A stretch of DNA of 64,000 bases from DATJHM01 sp963777355 (GTDB lineage: Bacteria; Chloroflexota; Ktedonobacteria; Ktedonobacterales; Ktedonobacteraceae). The notes under the pieces are model-generated. The model ran no database searches. It saw only the letters and a list, made by a program, of their open reading frames with translations, and was not told the DNA's origin. This document shows, in pieces, positions 35,880-44,055 of the stretch. Position 1 is the stretch's first letter. Every line of letters begins with the position of its first letter. The stretch covers positions 372,001-436,000 of the forward strand of contig CAVZQK010000080.1 of assembly GCA_963777355.1 (NCBI GenBank), written 5' to 3'. A program made the position numbers and the translations under genes.

Positions 35880-37400
35880 ATGTCAAAAGGAATTCCGAAG
35901 CAGGGCCAGAATCGTCCTATGATCCTGCTGCTGCTCTCGCTGGCGATGTTTATGGTCATTTTGGACAGTGCGATTATCAATGTGGCACTGCCCGCCATGA
36001 AAGCAGCTTTACACTTTGATACTTCATCACTGCAATGGGTCCTGACCGCATATATCCTGACCTTCGGGGGTTTTTTGATGCTGGGTGGGCGTACTGCCGA
36101 TCTTTTTGGGAGACGTCGCCTATTGGTGCTAGGCATCGGAGGATTTTCGCTGTTCTCGTTCCTTTTGGGGCTAACCAGTTCTAGTGTTCTGCTCATCGCG
36201 TTGCGCGCTTTGCAGGGGTTGGCCGCCGCATTCATGGCCCCTACAGCTCTCTCCATTCTGCTCACGACGTTTGAGGAGGGAGAGGAGCGCAACCGCGCGC
36301 TGAGCGTCTGGAGCATGGTGGCGGCTGGCGGCGGGGCGGTGGGTGTCTTTCTGGGCGGAGTGCTGACACAATATCTGGGTTGGCAGTGGTGCTTCTTTGT
36401 GAATGTCCCGGCTGGCATCGTCACGATCATAGGTATCCTGAAGTATGTTCCGTCACAGAGAGAAGATGCCAGTGAAAGACACCTCGACCTTCCAGGCGCT
36501 GTCCTGGTGACAGGTGGTCTCATAGCGTTGGTCTACGCCCTGACCCTGGTCTCGCAGGTCGGTTGGACCGGGAAGAGCACGTTGATAACGTTGGGTATGA
36601 GCATCGTCCTGCTGACAGCCTTCCTGTTCAACGAGGCCAGAGTGAAGCATCCGCTGATGCCACTCACCATCTTTCGGAGCCGGAACGTGAGTGGTGGTAA
36701 TCTGATCATGCTCCCGGTGGTAGCAGGAGCGCTTGGCTTGTTCTTCTTCATCTCGCTCTATGTCCAGAATATGCTGCACTACTCGCCGTCATTGAGCGGC
36801 CTGAGCTTTCTCCCGTTGCCGATCATCATTGGGATCATCTCTCTTCAGGCACCACGTCTGCTGAACCACTTTGGATTTCAGCCACTGCTCATTACAGGAA
36901 CCTCTTTGATGATCATCGGCACGTTCTTGTTGAGCTTTCTGACGCCAGACTCATCCTATGTGACCAATCTGCTGCCACCTTTTCTGATTCTGGCGCTTGG
37001 TATGGGACTCTCGTTTGTGGCGGTGACAGTGGCTGCAACATCAGGGGTGTCAGAGAGTGAATCTGGATTGGCATCGGGATTGATCAACACATCGCAACAA
37101 CTTGGTGGTGCTCTGGGTTTAGCCGTTCTAACAGTTGTAGCAAGCACCACCACCGCAGCAGATGTAGCGAGCGGGAAGGTGCTTGTGCTTGCTACCATGC
37201 ATGGCTACCAGATGGCATTCTTGTGCTCAGCGGCATTGATGGTCGTGGCGCTGCTGGTGTCCATTTTCGTCATCCGCACCCCGAAAGCCACCATCCAGGT
37301 ATCAGATACTCCATACAGCGAGCAAACTAGTGGAGAGATCGACGTGCAGGAGCACAAAGATCTACAGAAAGAGGCTAACCCTGTGCGCAGCACTCTGTGA
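35880..37400 (+). CDS. MFS drug efflux transporter, DHA2 (EmrB/QacA) family
   Basis: A 506-residue inner-membrane antiporter with 14 predicted helices. Motif D1 is LDSAIINVALPAMKAAL, motif A is GGRTADLFGRRRLLVLG, and motif C-like GAVGVFLGGVLTQYLGWQW follows. It likely exports toxic organic compounds using the proton gradient. The ATG at 35880 is preferred over an in-frame TTG at 35844; the ribosome site (AGAAAGAG) is weak. The gene is visibly richer in G and C than its neighbours, which could reflect acquisition by transfer. Confidence 0.93.
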   Translation: MSKGIPKQGQNRPMILLLLSLAMFMVILDSAIINVALPAMKAALHFDTSSLQWVLTAYILTFGGFLMLGGRTADLFGRRRLLVLGIGGFSLFSFLLGLTSSSVLLIALRALQGLAAAFMAPTALSILLTTFEEGEERNRALSVWSMVAAGGGAVGVFLGGVLTQYLGWQWCFFVNVPAGIVTIIGILKYVPSQREDASERHLDLPGAVLVTGGLIALVYALTLVSQVGWTGKSTLITLGMSIVLLTAFLFNEARVKHPLMPLTIFRSRNVSGGNLIMLPVVAGALGLFFFISLYVQNMLHYSPSLSGLSFLPLPIIIGIISLQAPRLLNHFGFQPLLITGTSLMIIGTFLLSFLTPDSSYVTNLLPPFLILALGMGLSFVAVTVAATSGVSESESGLASGLINTSQQLGGALGLAVLTVVASTTTAADVASGKVLVLATMHGYQMAFLCSAALMVVALLVSIFVIRTPKATIQVSDTPYSEQTSGEIDVQEHKDLQKEANPVRSTL

Positions 37401-37594
37401 CCTCTACGCTTTTCAAGCCAGACTCTGCACACAGATGAGCAGATGGGCAAACCATGTTCGCGTTTGCCTCTCATCTGATATGGTCGCGACGTTCGGTTTG
37501 CCCATTAGGCTCTCGCGCGATAGTGCCATGAGAAGCGCCGGATGTGCTCTCGCTCGTCATCTACAACTGTAGGGCTAGAAAGAATAACAAGAAT

Positions 37595-38641
37595 TCAGGA
37601 TGATAGGTTGCTGAATGCGTCGGGAAAGATGACTATTTTCAGGGCATTGCCGGGATTGGCGACGATTTTGAAGGCCTGGGCGACCTCGCTGAGGGGGAAA
37701 CGATGGGTGATAAGGGTTTCGGCACGAATACGGCCATAGCGCAAAAGGTCCAGGGCCAGGCGGGTCTCATAGGGGCCAGCGGAGTAGCTGGTGCGGAGGG
37801 TGATCTCTTGAAAGAAGAGCTGGTTTGCTGAGACAGGGAGCATTTCGTCGGGGGCGCTGGGGGCGAAGAGGAGGACGGTGCCACCTGGGCCGACCAGATC
37901 TAAGCCTTGCTGCATGACGGGTATCTTTGAGGGGGTGACGATGAGGCAATCAGGCTTGCGGCCACTGTTGATGGCTTTGATCTGTTCGAGGATAGGCGAG
38001 GCGGCGGGATCGAGGGCGAAGTCGATGCCTAACGTCAGGGCGTACTGGCGGCGGTATGCGATGGGATCGATGATAATGACACAGGAAGCACCGCGTTGTT
38101 GAGCAAGCAGGCCTAAGAGGAGACCGTTGCTCCCGGCACCGAGAATGCAGACGCAATCGCCGGGTCGTACGGAGGCGCGTTCGATGCCACGTAAGCAGCA
38201 GGCGAGGGGTTCGATTAAGGTTGCGGCTTCAAAAGAGATTTCATCGGGGAGAAGGAGAACGTCGCGTTCAGCGTGCAGGGCAGAGATGCGTATATACTCG
38301 GCGAGGCCGCCGGGGTAGAGGCGGGTAGAGCGCCAGGTTGTGCATTGGGAAAATGAGCCTCTTTGACAGAAATGGCAGACCATGCAGGGAACATGGTGAT
38401 GGAAGAAGACGCGTTGACCGACTGAAAACTTCTGAACCCCCTCACCGAGAGCGACGACTACACCAGCAGGTTCGTGGCCTGGATAGAGAGGGGCGCGGGG
38501 TTTCATGTACCATTCCATGACATCGGAGGCGCAGATACCACAGGCTCGTAGCTGAATAAGAAGTTCGCCCGGCCCTGGCTCTGGAACAGGAAGTTCGACA
38601 AGACGGACATCATCGTTAGCATGATATTCGACGGCACGCAT
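37595..38641 (-). CDS. Zinc-dependent medium-chain dehydrogenase
   Basis: A 348-residue enzyme with catalytic zinc ligands in CGICASDVMEW and GHEPAGVVVALGEG, a structural-zinc loop CMVCHFCQRGSFSQC and a Rossmann motif VCILGAGSNGLLLGLLA. The C-terminal part has ITLRTSYSAGPYETRLALDLL, typical of sorbitol/threonine-dehydrogenase-like proteins. Substrate unknown. It follows a cupin gene by 15 bp on the same strand, so the two probably form an operon. Codon use is strongly G/C-biased, like the gene at 39339. Confidence 0.87.
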   Translation of the reverse strand: MRAVEYHANDDVRLVELPVPEPGPGELLIQLRACGICASDVMEWYMKPRAPLYPGHEPAGVVVALGEGVQKFSVGQRVFFHHHVPCMVCHFCQRGSFSQCTTWRSTRLYPGGLAEYIRISALHAERDVLLLPDEISFEAATLIEPLACCLRGIERASVRPGDCVCILGAGSNGLLLGLLAQQRGASCVIIIDPIAYRRQYALTLGIDFALDPAASPILEQIKAINSGRKPDCLIVTPSKIPVMQQGLDLVGPGGTVLLFAPSAPDEMLPVSANQLFFQEITLRTSYSAGPYETRLALDLLRYGRIRAETLITHRFPLSEVAQAFKIVANPGNALKIVIFPDAFSNLSS

Positions 38642-38656
38642 AGATAAAACCTGCTT

Positions 38657-39037
38657 TCAACGTTTAGCGGGAACGATGCAGAGAAAGCCGAAAGGCTCCT
38701 CACCGAGAGTAAAAAACTGGTGGATCTCATTACCAGAAATATAGACTACGTCGCCGGGCTGGATCTCGTGCTGATCTTCGCCAAGCTGGAGGCGGGCGCG
38801 GCCATGTAGGACGTAGACGCCATGATCGTGGGGGTGCTGATCGAGAGAAGTATGGCCGCCGGGTTGGACGGCGAAATAGCGCATATGGAAGTGGGGAGAA
38901 TTTTCTTCATTGGCGATCAGGAGCTGGCGGGTGGCACGATTGGCGGTGCTATTTTCTGGTCCATAGGCACGGACCGGGATATTTTGCCAGCGTAGTTCGC
39001 CGTTTTCGTTATTGGTTGAGTGATGAATGATACTCAT
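38657..39037 (-). CDS. Small cupin-domain protein
   Basis: A single 126-residue cupin barrel with metal-binding motif 1 (GGHTSLDQHPHDHGVYVLHG, with His-x-His and Glu replaced by Val) and motif 2 (GDVVYISGNEIHQFFTLG). Such proteins are often sugar-phosphate isomerases or dioxygenase-like enzymes, or ligand binders. It is the first gene of a pair with the dehydrogenase at 37595. The divergent 39038-39338 spacer separates it from a second dehydrogenase gene. Confidence 0.85.
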   Translation of the reverse strand: MSIIHHSTNNENGELRWQNIPVRAYGPENSTANRATRQLLIANEENSPHFHMRYFAVQPGGHTSLDQHPHDHGVYVLHGRARLQLGEDQHEIQPGDVVYISGNEIHQFFTLGEEPFGFLCIVPAKR

Positions 39038-39338
39038 ATGAGAGAGTCTATCCTTTCTCAGCTATTTTAAGTACATGTCAGTCCGCATTTTAGCATATTC
39101 TTTTTTTGTTCGCTTTTATTCGTGGTTTTTCGCCTTCAAATTCCGTTGATGCGCTATATATTGCTACACTCTGTGTATTTATCTGAGTATTCTGAGTTTG
39201 GTTATATTATTTAGAGGGCTGATATCAGTGAGGTGCGTGCATCCCAATAGGTTGAGGGTTACCTCCTGAAGAAGAATAGGATGGGACAGAGGATAAGAAT
39301 GGTATGTTACAATGGCGGTTAGAAAGGGGGGCAGGAGT
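39038..39338. other. 301-bp divergent spacer, AT-rich
   Basis: It should hold promoters for the cupin-dehydrogenase pair and for the plus-strand dehydrogenase. No clear hexamers or operators were recognised. Confidence 0.4.
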
Positions 39339-40391
39339 ATGCTGGCGGCGCTTTTTTATGCTCCGATGGATGTGCGTCTGGAGGAGAGGCCGATACCGGA
39401 GGTTGGAGAGGGAGAGGTTTTGCTTCAGGTGGCGGCGGCTACTACGTGTGGGACGGATGTGAAGGCGTATCGGCGTGGGCATCCGCTGCTTTTCCGGACG
39501 ACCCCGGCGGGTTTTGGGCATGAGGTAGCGGGGAGGGTGGCGGCGGTGGGCAAGGGGGTAAGTACGTGTAAAGAGGGCGATGCGATTGTTGTAGGGAACT
39601 CAGCGCCCTGTTTTCAGTGCTTTTATTGTCGTCGGGGACGGTATAGTCTCTGTGAAGATCTGCTTTTACTGAATGGGGCTTACGCGGAATATTTGCTGAT
39701 TCCTGAACGCATTGTACGCCATAATCTTTATCAAGTGCCTGAGAAGACGGCATTTAGTGCGGCGGCGTTGACGGAGCCGCTGGCGTGTGCTTTGCATGGG
39801 ATTGATGCTAGCGAGATTGTACGAGATGATACTGTGGCGATTCTGGGTGCGGGGCCACTGGGGCTGCTTTTGACGGCGGTGGCCAGGCTCAAGGGGGCGC
39901 GTGTCATTCTGACGGGGCGAGGAAAAGAACGGCTGGCGTTGGGGAAGCATTTTGGGGCAGAGACGGTTATTGATGTTGGTACGCTCTCAGCAGAGGAGCA
40001 GTGTGAGGTGGTCAAGGCAGAGACAGAGGGAAGGCGGGGAGCTGATGTTGTGATAGAAGCTGTGGGAACGCCGGAGACCTGGGAGATGGCGGCCAGGATG
40101 GTGCGGCCAGGAGGGTTGATTAATTTTTTTGGTGGGTGTGCGGCTGGGACACAGGTGAGTCTGGAGACGCGTCCTTTGCATTATGGTGAACTAACGATTA
40201 AGGGGGTTTTTCATCATACGCCTGCTTATGTTGCGCAGGCGCTTGATCTTATTGGCGGGCAGCATATTGATGTAGAGGCGCTTATTACTGAACGCGTGCC
40301 GCTCTCGTCGTTGCTTGTGGTGCTTGATCGTCTTTGTAGGAAGCAGGGAATTAAATATGCGTTGATTCCGCCTGCGTTTGAGGCAAAGTAG
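39339..40391 (+). CDS. Zinc-dependent medium-chain dehydrogenase next to mtnA
   Basis: A 350-residue enzyme. Zinc motifs are TTCGTDVKAYRRGHP and FGHEVAGRVAAVG, the structural loop is CFQCFYCRRGRYSLC, and the nucleotide motif is VAILGAGPLGLLLTAVARLKGA. The start ATG at 39339 has AGGGGGG seven bases upstream; an earlier in-frame ATG (39312) lacks a site. It lies 190 bp before mtnA on the same strand, with a palindromic element in the gap. It may act on a pentose-phosphate-derived alcohol or aldehyde linked to MtnA, but this is inferred from position. Confidence 0.87.
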   Translation: MLAALFYAPMDVRLEERPIPEVGEGEVLLQVAAATTCGTDVKAYRRGHPLLFRTTPAGFGHEVAGRVAAVGKGVSTCKEGDAIVVGNSAPCFQCFYCRRGRYSLCEDLLLLNGAYAEYLLIPERIVRHNLYQVPEKTAFSAAALTEPLACALHGIDASEIVRDDTVAILGAGPLGLLLTAVARLKGARVILTGRGKERLALGKHFGAETVIDVGTLSAEEQCEVVKAETEGRRGADVVIEAVGTPETWEMAARMVRPGGLINFFGGCAAGTQVSLETRPLHYGELTIKGVFHHTPAYVAQALDLIGGQHIDVEALITERVPLSSLLVVLDRLCRKQGIKYALIPPAFEAK

Positions 40392-40465
40392 TGTCCTGCG
40401 CACCCTACGAGAGTTCCCCTGTGTGTGAAAGGTAGAATAGCGGAGAGATTTTTGCACGTGGGTGG

Positions 40466-40537
40466 TCGTCGGCGAGCAGGAGACGGTTGAACCGTCTACC
40501 CTACGAGATAGGAGAAGTGGTCATCGGCGAGCAGGAG
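40466..40537 (+). repeat. Palindromic element plus partial copy before mtnA
   Basis: GTCGGCGAGCAGGAGACGG, then TTGAACCGTCTACCCTACG (40466-40506), is a full element with stem AGACGG/CCGTCT. A truncated copy TCATCGGCGAGCAGGAG lies at 40521-40537. The elements push an apparent longer reading frame of mtnA upstream to 40487, which is not its real start. Confidence 0.8.
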
Positions 40538-40582
40538 GTGGGATTAGAGGGACAGGATATTATTTTCAGGAGAAGTTTTTTT

Positions 40583-41689
40583 ATGTTTGATAATCAGCAA
40601 GAGCAGGTGAGAACGGTCTGGTGGGAGGAGGATGAAGAGGGGGGAGCGGTGTGTCTGATTGATCAGACGAGGTTGCCGAGGGAGACTGTCTATCTTAAGC
40701 TGTGTCACGAGGAAGATGTTGCGGAGGCGATTCGCAGTTTGCGGGTACGGGGAGCGCCTGCGATTGGGGTTACGGCAGCTTTTGGGGTGAGGATGGGGCT
40801 TTTACGATTTTTAAAGGAACGAGGGGAGGAGGTTAGTCTGGAGGAGGCAGAGGCGCATGTGCGAGCGGTTGGGCAGATGCTTTGTAGGACGCGGCCAACC
40901 GCGGTAAATCTGGCGTGGGCGGTTGGGCGTATGTTTAAGCGTATGGATGAGAGCAGGCAACGGCTCAAGATGGGTCAGGAGCTGTTGCAAGTGCTGCAAG
41001 AGGAGGCGGATCTGATTGCTCAAGAGGATCGGGAGGCCTGCTTGCGTATGGGAGAATTTGGAGCCACGCTTATCGCTGATGGCGATACCCTTTTAACTCA
41101 TTGTAACGCAGGGATACTGGCTACAGCGGGGATTGGCACAGCACTTGCGCCTATTTATACTGCGCATCATGCCGGGAAAAAGCTCCATATTTTTGTGGAT
41201 GAGACCAGGCCAGTATTGCAAGGAGCGAGGTTGACGGCGTGGGAACTTCAGCATGAAGGGGTACCCTTTACGCTGATTACCGATAATATGGCGGGGTATT
41301 TTATGCGACAGGGGCAGATCAAAGCGGTCTTTGTGGGAGCTGATCGGATAGCAGCGAATGGGGATGTGGCTAACAAGATAGGGACATATACAGTTGCGAT
41401 ACTTGCTGGAGTACATAAGATTCCATTTTACGTTGTTGCGCCAACATCGACCATTGATCTCACCCTTCAGTCGGGAGACGATATTCCAGTAGAGCAAAGA
41501 AAGTCCGAAGAGGTCACAGCAATACAGGGGGTTGAGATTGCGCCAGAGGGTAGTAATAGCGCGAATCCAGCCTTTGATATCACGCCTAATCAGTATATAA
41601 CAGCCATTGTAACCGAGAGAGGGATCATGCGGGCACCATACAAAGAGAGTTTAAGGGCAGAAGGATCGCAGTTGATATCTGGGAAATAG
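40583..41689 (+). CDS. mtnA: Methylthioribose-1-phosphate isomerase
   Basis: A cytoplasmic isomerase of 368 residues that converts 5-methylthioribose-1-phosphate to the ribulose form in methionine salvage or related 5-deoxy-sugar disposal. Signatures are RSLRVRGAPAIGVTAAFG, TLLTHCNAGILATAG (catalytic Cys), EGVPFTLITDNMAGYFM and VGADRIAANGDVANKIGTYT (catalytic Asp). The ATG at 40583 has AGGAG upstream; the frame before it runs through the repeat element. No mtnB, mtnC, mtnD or mtnK gene is near, so the pathway partners are elsewhere or different. Confidence 0.95.
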   Translation: MFDNQQEQVRTVWWEEDEEGGAVCLIDQTRLPRETVYLKLCHEEDVAEAIRSLRVRGAPAIGVTAAFGVRMGLLRFLKERGEEVSLEEAEAHVRAVGQMLCRTRPTAVNLAWAVGRMFKRMDESRQRLKMGQELLQVLQEEADLIAQEDREACLRMGEFGATLIADGDTLLTHCNAGILATAGIGTALAPIYTAHHAGKKLHIFVDETRPVLQGARLTAWELQHEGVPFTLITDNMAGYFMRQGQIKAVFVGADRIAANGDVANKIGTYTVAILAGVHKIPFYVVAPTSTIDLTLQSGDDIPVEQRKSEEVTAIQGVEIAPEGSNSANPAFDITPNQYITAIVTERGIMRAPYKESLRAEGSQLISGK

Positions 41690-41745
41690 GCAGGCGTATA
41701 CGAAGTAGAAACGAAAAAGCCAGATTATTTTTGCATACGCCTGCC
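41689..41745. terminator. Long-loop hairpin after mtnA
   Basis: GGCAGGCGTAT (overlapping the mtnA stop codon) pairs with ATACGCCTGCC across 35 nt. There is no strong T run on either side. It lies between mtnA and the convergent YtxH-like gene. Confidence 0.5.
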
Positions 41746-41775
41746 AGGAAGAGACATGGGTAGCACAGAAGAGAC

Positions 41776-42027
41776 TTAGAGTTCTCCTGATTTCGCGCGG
41801 TTATACTGAGTAGTCAATTCGCCTCTGGTGCGTGAATAGAGTTCACGACCTTGAGCAAGGGCCTCGTTGGCACGAGCGCGAATCTCATCGCTAAAAGCGC
41901 CACCACCCAATGGGATACCCTGCTCACTCAACTGAGCACGGGTTGCTTCACCAGATTGAGGGGCAACCAGCAAGCCAATAACTATACCAGCGACGAGGCC
42001 GAGGAAGAGACCGAGATAGAACTTCAT
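41776..42027 (-). CDS. YtxH-like small membrane protein
   Basis: An 83-residue protein with one glycine-rich N-terminal helix (FYLGLFLGLVAGIVIGLLVAP) and the YtxH signature APQSGEATRAQL, followed by a charged helix (SDEIRARANEALAQGRELYSRTRGELTTQYNR). Family members are general-stress membrane proteins of unknown action. The ATG has AGGAGA upstream. Confidence 0.82.
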   Translation of the reverse strand: MKFYLGLFLGLVAGIVIGLLVAPQSGEATRAQLSEQGIPLGGGAFSDEIRARANEALAQGRELYSRTRGELTTQYNRAKSGEL

Positions 42028-42084
42028 AGCTCATCTCCTTTCGTTCTTTAATAAATAACAATACAGAATAAATAACCAATAGCA

Positions 42085-42214
42085 AGCCGGACGGGGATAA
42101 ACCCAGTTTCTACCTGTTAGCATGAGCGAAAGAGCCGGACGGGGATAAACTCCGTCCCTACTGCCTGATTCTGTGAGCCGGACGGGGATAAACCCCGTCC
42201 CTACTGTCCTGATT
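42085..42214 (-). repeat. Three tandem GACGGGG-palindrome units
   Basis: AGCCGGACGGGGATAAAC begins at 42085, 42133 and 42176. In the last copy GACGGGG-ATAAA-CCCCGTC is a perfect 7-bp hairpin followed by CCTACTG. The units are 43-48 bp apart, and the last overlaps the end of the receiver gene, whose final codons are repeated in unit two. Confidence 0.85.
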
Positions 42215-42602
42215 TTGTAAGCAACTCTTCAACCTTATCAAGGAGGACGTGGAGTTCAAAAGGTTTGCGCAACAGAAAAACGCTACGATAGAGTTGAGTA
42301 TTGCCTTCAATCAGGTGGGAAACCTCTTCAGCCTCAAGGACAGCAGCCGTATAGACAATGACAGGAATATCAGCGGTTACCGAATCATCCTTCACCTGTT
42401 TCAGAATCTCCTGCCCAGAAATATCACCTAATTTTAGATCTAGAATGAGCAGATCTGGGAGCTGATTTTTTACATGAGTAAAGGCATCCTTGCCCTCTTG
42501 CAAGATAGCGACCTGATACTGCTCATCTTCAAGAACACGGCGCATCAGGTGAAGTAATTCGTTTCTATCGTCAACAACTAATATGCGTTTTGTCACATCC
42601 AA
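42201..42602 (-). CDS. Stand-alone receiver-domain response regulator
   Basis: A 133-residue single receiver domain (CheY-like). It has ILVVDDRNELLHLM, the phospho-acceptor Asp in LLILDLKLGDISG, the switch residue in VIVYTAAV and the conserved Lys in LLRKPFEL. There is no output domain, so it probably acts by protein contact in a phosphorelay or chemotaxis-like path. The start is the TTG at 42602 or the GTG two codons on. Its last codons lie inside the tandem palindromic repeat. Confidence 0.9.
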   Translation of the reverse strand: MDVTKRILVVDDRNELLHLMRRVLEDEQYQVAILQEGKDAFTHVKNQLPDLLILDLKLGDISGQEILKQVKDDSVTADIPVIVYTAAVLEAEEVSHLIEGNTQLYRSVFLLRKPFELHVLLDKVEELLTKSGQ

Positions 42603-42975
42603 TCGGTGCCCTTGCTCTTAATAAATTAAGAAAGCACCGCCTCCTGTTATCGCCGTCACCTTGTATGATCTACAAAATGCAGAAAATAGAGAGCGGCAGC
42701 GTCTCTGCTTAAGTCTCGTTTCGTAGTGTATCACGTTACAGGCCCATAAAACAAGCTATACCGAGTAAATAGTCCTAGTTACTTCAACTCACAAAGACTT
42801 CTATCATAGCGAAAAGAATGAGTCAGCAGTGCTGAAGCCTATTATATATACGGATCATCCGAATGCTCAGTAGATAATACCTTATTATACTGCTCATCCA
42901 CAAACCAACCATATAGTTTACAAAAGCAAAAAAGGTATGAGCAGAAACAATGGGGATGCGAGAAAAGCGAGAAGA
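42603..42975. other. 373-bp spacer, no gene seen
   Basis: AT-rich spacer between the receiver gene and tRNA-Lys on the same strand. It should contain the promoter of the receiver gene. A minus-strand frame of 60 codons (42823-43005) overlaps the tRNA and is not credible. Confidence 0.45.
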
Positions 42976-43047
42976 TGAGCGTGGTGGGGATCGAACCCAC
43001 GGCAACCCGATTAAAAGTCGGATACTCTACCACTGAGTTACACGCTC
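42976..43047 (-). tRNA. tRNA-Lys (anticodon TTT)
   Basis: The minus strand folds as a complete cloverleaf: acceptor GAGCGTG with CACGCTC plus discriminator A, D stem ACTC/GAGT, anticodon stem CCGA/TCGG with loop CTTTTAA, and T stem GTGGG/CCCAC with TTCGATC. CCA is not encoded directly after. A sigma-70-type promoter lies upstream at 43069-43097. Confidence 0.95.
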
Positions 43048-43068
43048 ATGTGTGGTCAACGTTTTGCT

Positions 43069-43097
43069 ATTGTACTGCATTTCCTTACAGAACGCAA
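43069..43097 (-). promoter_or_regulatory. Sigma-70-type promoter of tRNA-Lys
   Basis: On the minus strand TTGCGT, a 17-bp spacer and TACAAT end 21 bp before the tRNA 5' end. Confidence 0.7.
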
Positions 43098-43286
43098 GAG
43101 GCAATTTTCAGGAAGTGCCAATTCAGCCAGGAGGGTTATGCTTTTGTTGAGCAGAGACAAAAACAGAAAAATGCCCTTTCAAGTGGTGAAAGCGTCATAT
43201 TAGCATGATATTCAGAAGGAGAAAGCAAGAGGACTTACAGCGAATTGTACCAGAAAAACAATAGAGAAAAATTGGCCCAAAAAGTG

Positions 43287-43315
43287 TTGACAAACAACAA
43301 GGGTCATGTTATTAT
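43287..43315 (+). promoter_or_regulatory. Sigma-70-type promoter of the 5S rRNA gene
   Basis: Consensus TTGACA (43287-43292), a 17-bp spacer and TATTAT (43310-43315) lie 35 bp before the 5S gene. The strength fits an rRNA promoter. Confidence 0.85.
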
Positions 43316-43350
43316 ACACCGTGTTAAGAGAACCACCTGCATGTGCAGGT

Positions 43351-43470
<120 letters not shown>

Positions 43471-43471
43471 A

Positions 43472-43496
43472 CCCGCCCACACAGGTGGTTTTTTGT
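43472..43496 (+). terminator. T-rich end of the 5S transcript
   Basis: CAGGTGGTTTTTTG follows the 5S gene; the GC-rich side pairs with the 5' leader (43331-43339) or weakly with CACC just upstream. The six-T run marks the likely end. Confidence 0.6.
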
Positions 43497-43647
43497 TGTC
43501 TGTGGACTGGTTTTGTCAGGGTAGGGAGAAGGTAGACTGCACCAGGAAAAGAATATGAGAACAGAGAAGAAGGGCAGGTGATAACTGGCCTGCCCTGACA
43601 GAAAGAATATGCTATTCGATTGAGAAAAAGATATATAGTGAGAGTGA

Positions 43648-44055
43648 TTACAGAACGAAGCTGTCGGCTAAGGGGCTACGAGCATTATTATTCTCGCGCT
43701 TATCGCCGTTCAAATTAACGGACTGCTGACCACCGGTCTGGCGTGCGGGAGGGGGGCTATTATAGCCGTTATTCTGTTGTCCCTGTTGAGGAGGGGGTGG
43801 TGTATTTTGCAGGCTCTGGAGACTCTGTAAAGCAGCCTGAGCCTGGGGATTAACCGAGGAGCCAGACAGGCCCTGATCACCAGCCAACTGAATAGTTTTT
43901 CCTTCAATAACAAGAGCGATACCAACGCCCCGGCGTAGATCGGCCAGTTGGCGGCGTAATTCGCGATTTTCAGCCTCTAAGGCATCCATTAATTTTTTTT
44001 GCTCAAGCAGCATCTGAGCGATGCCTTCAAAACCAGCGCTAGCAGTACGATCCAT
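43648..44055 (-). CDS. Coiled-coil protein, in frame with coaBC but with its own ribosome site
   Basis: The ATG at 44055 has AGGAGG eight bases upstream and would give a 135-residue protein: a coiled coil (EGIAQMLLEQKKLMDALEAENRELRRQL, about 8-36) and a Pro/Gln/Asn-rich low-complexity tail (QNTPPPPQQGQQNNG). It is continuous with the synthase frame, so it may be made both as a CoaBC tail and alone. CoaB proteins normally end near the residues just before this ATG. No function is recognised. Confidence 0.6.
   Translation of the reverse strand: MDRTASAGFEGIAQMLLEQKKLMDALEAENRELRRQLADLRRGVGIALVIEGKTIQLAGDQGLSGSSVNPQAQAALQSLQSLQNTPPPPQQGQQNNGYNSPPPARQTGGQQSVNLNGDKRENNNARSPLADSFVL

Noticed and set aside
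40487..40582. Extended N-terminus of mtnA
   Set aside because: The extra codons read through a palindromic repeat; the ATG at 40583 has a ribosome site and matches the family start.
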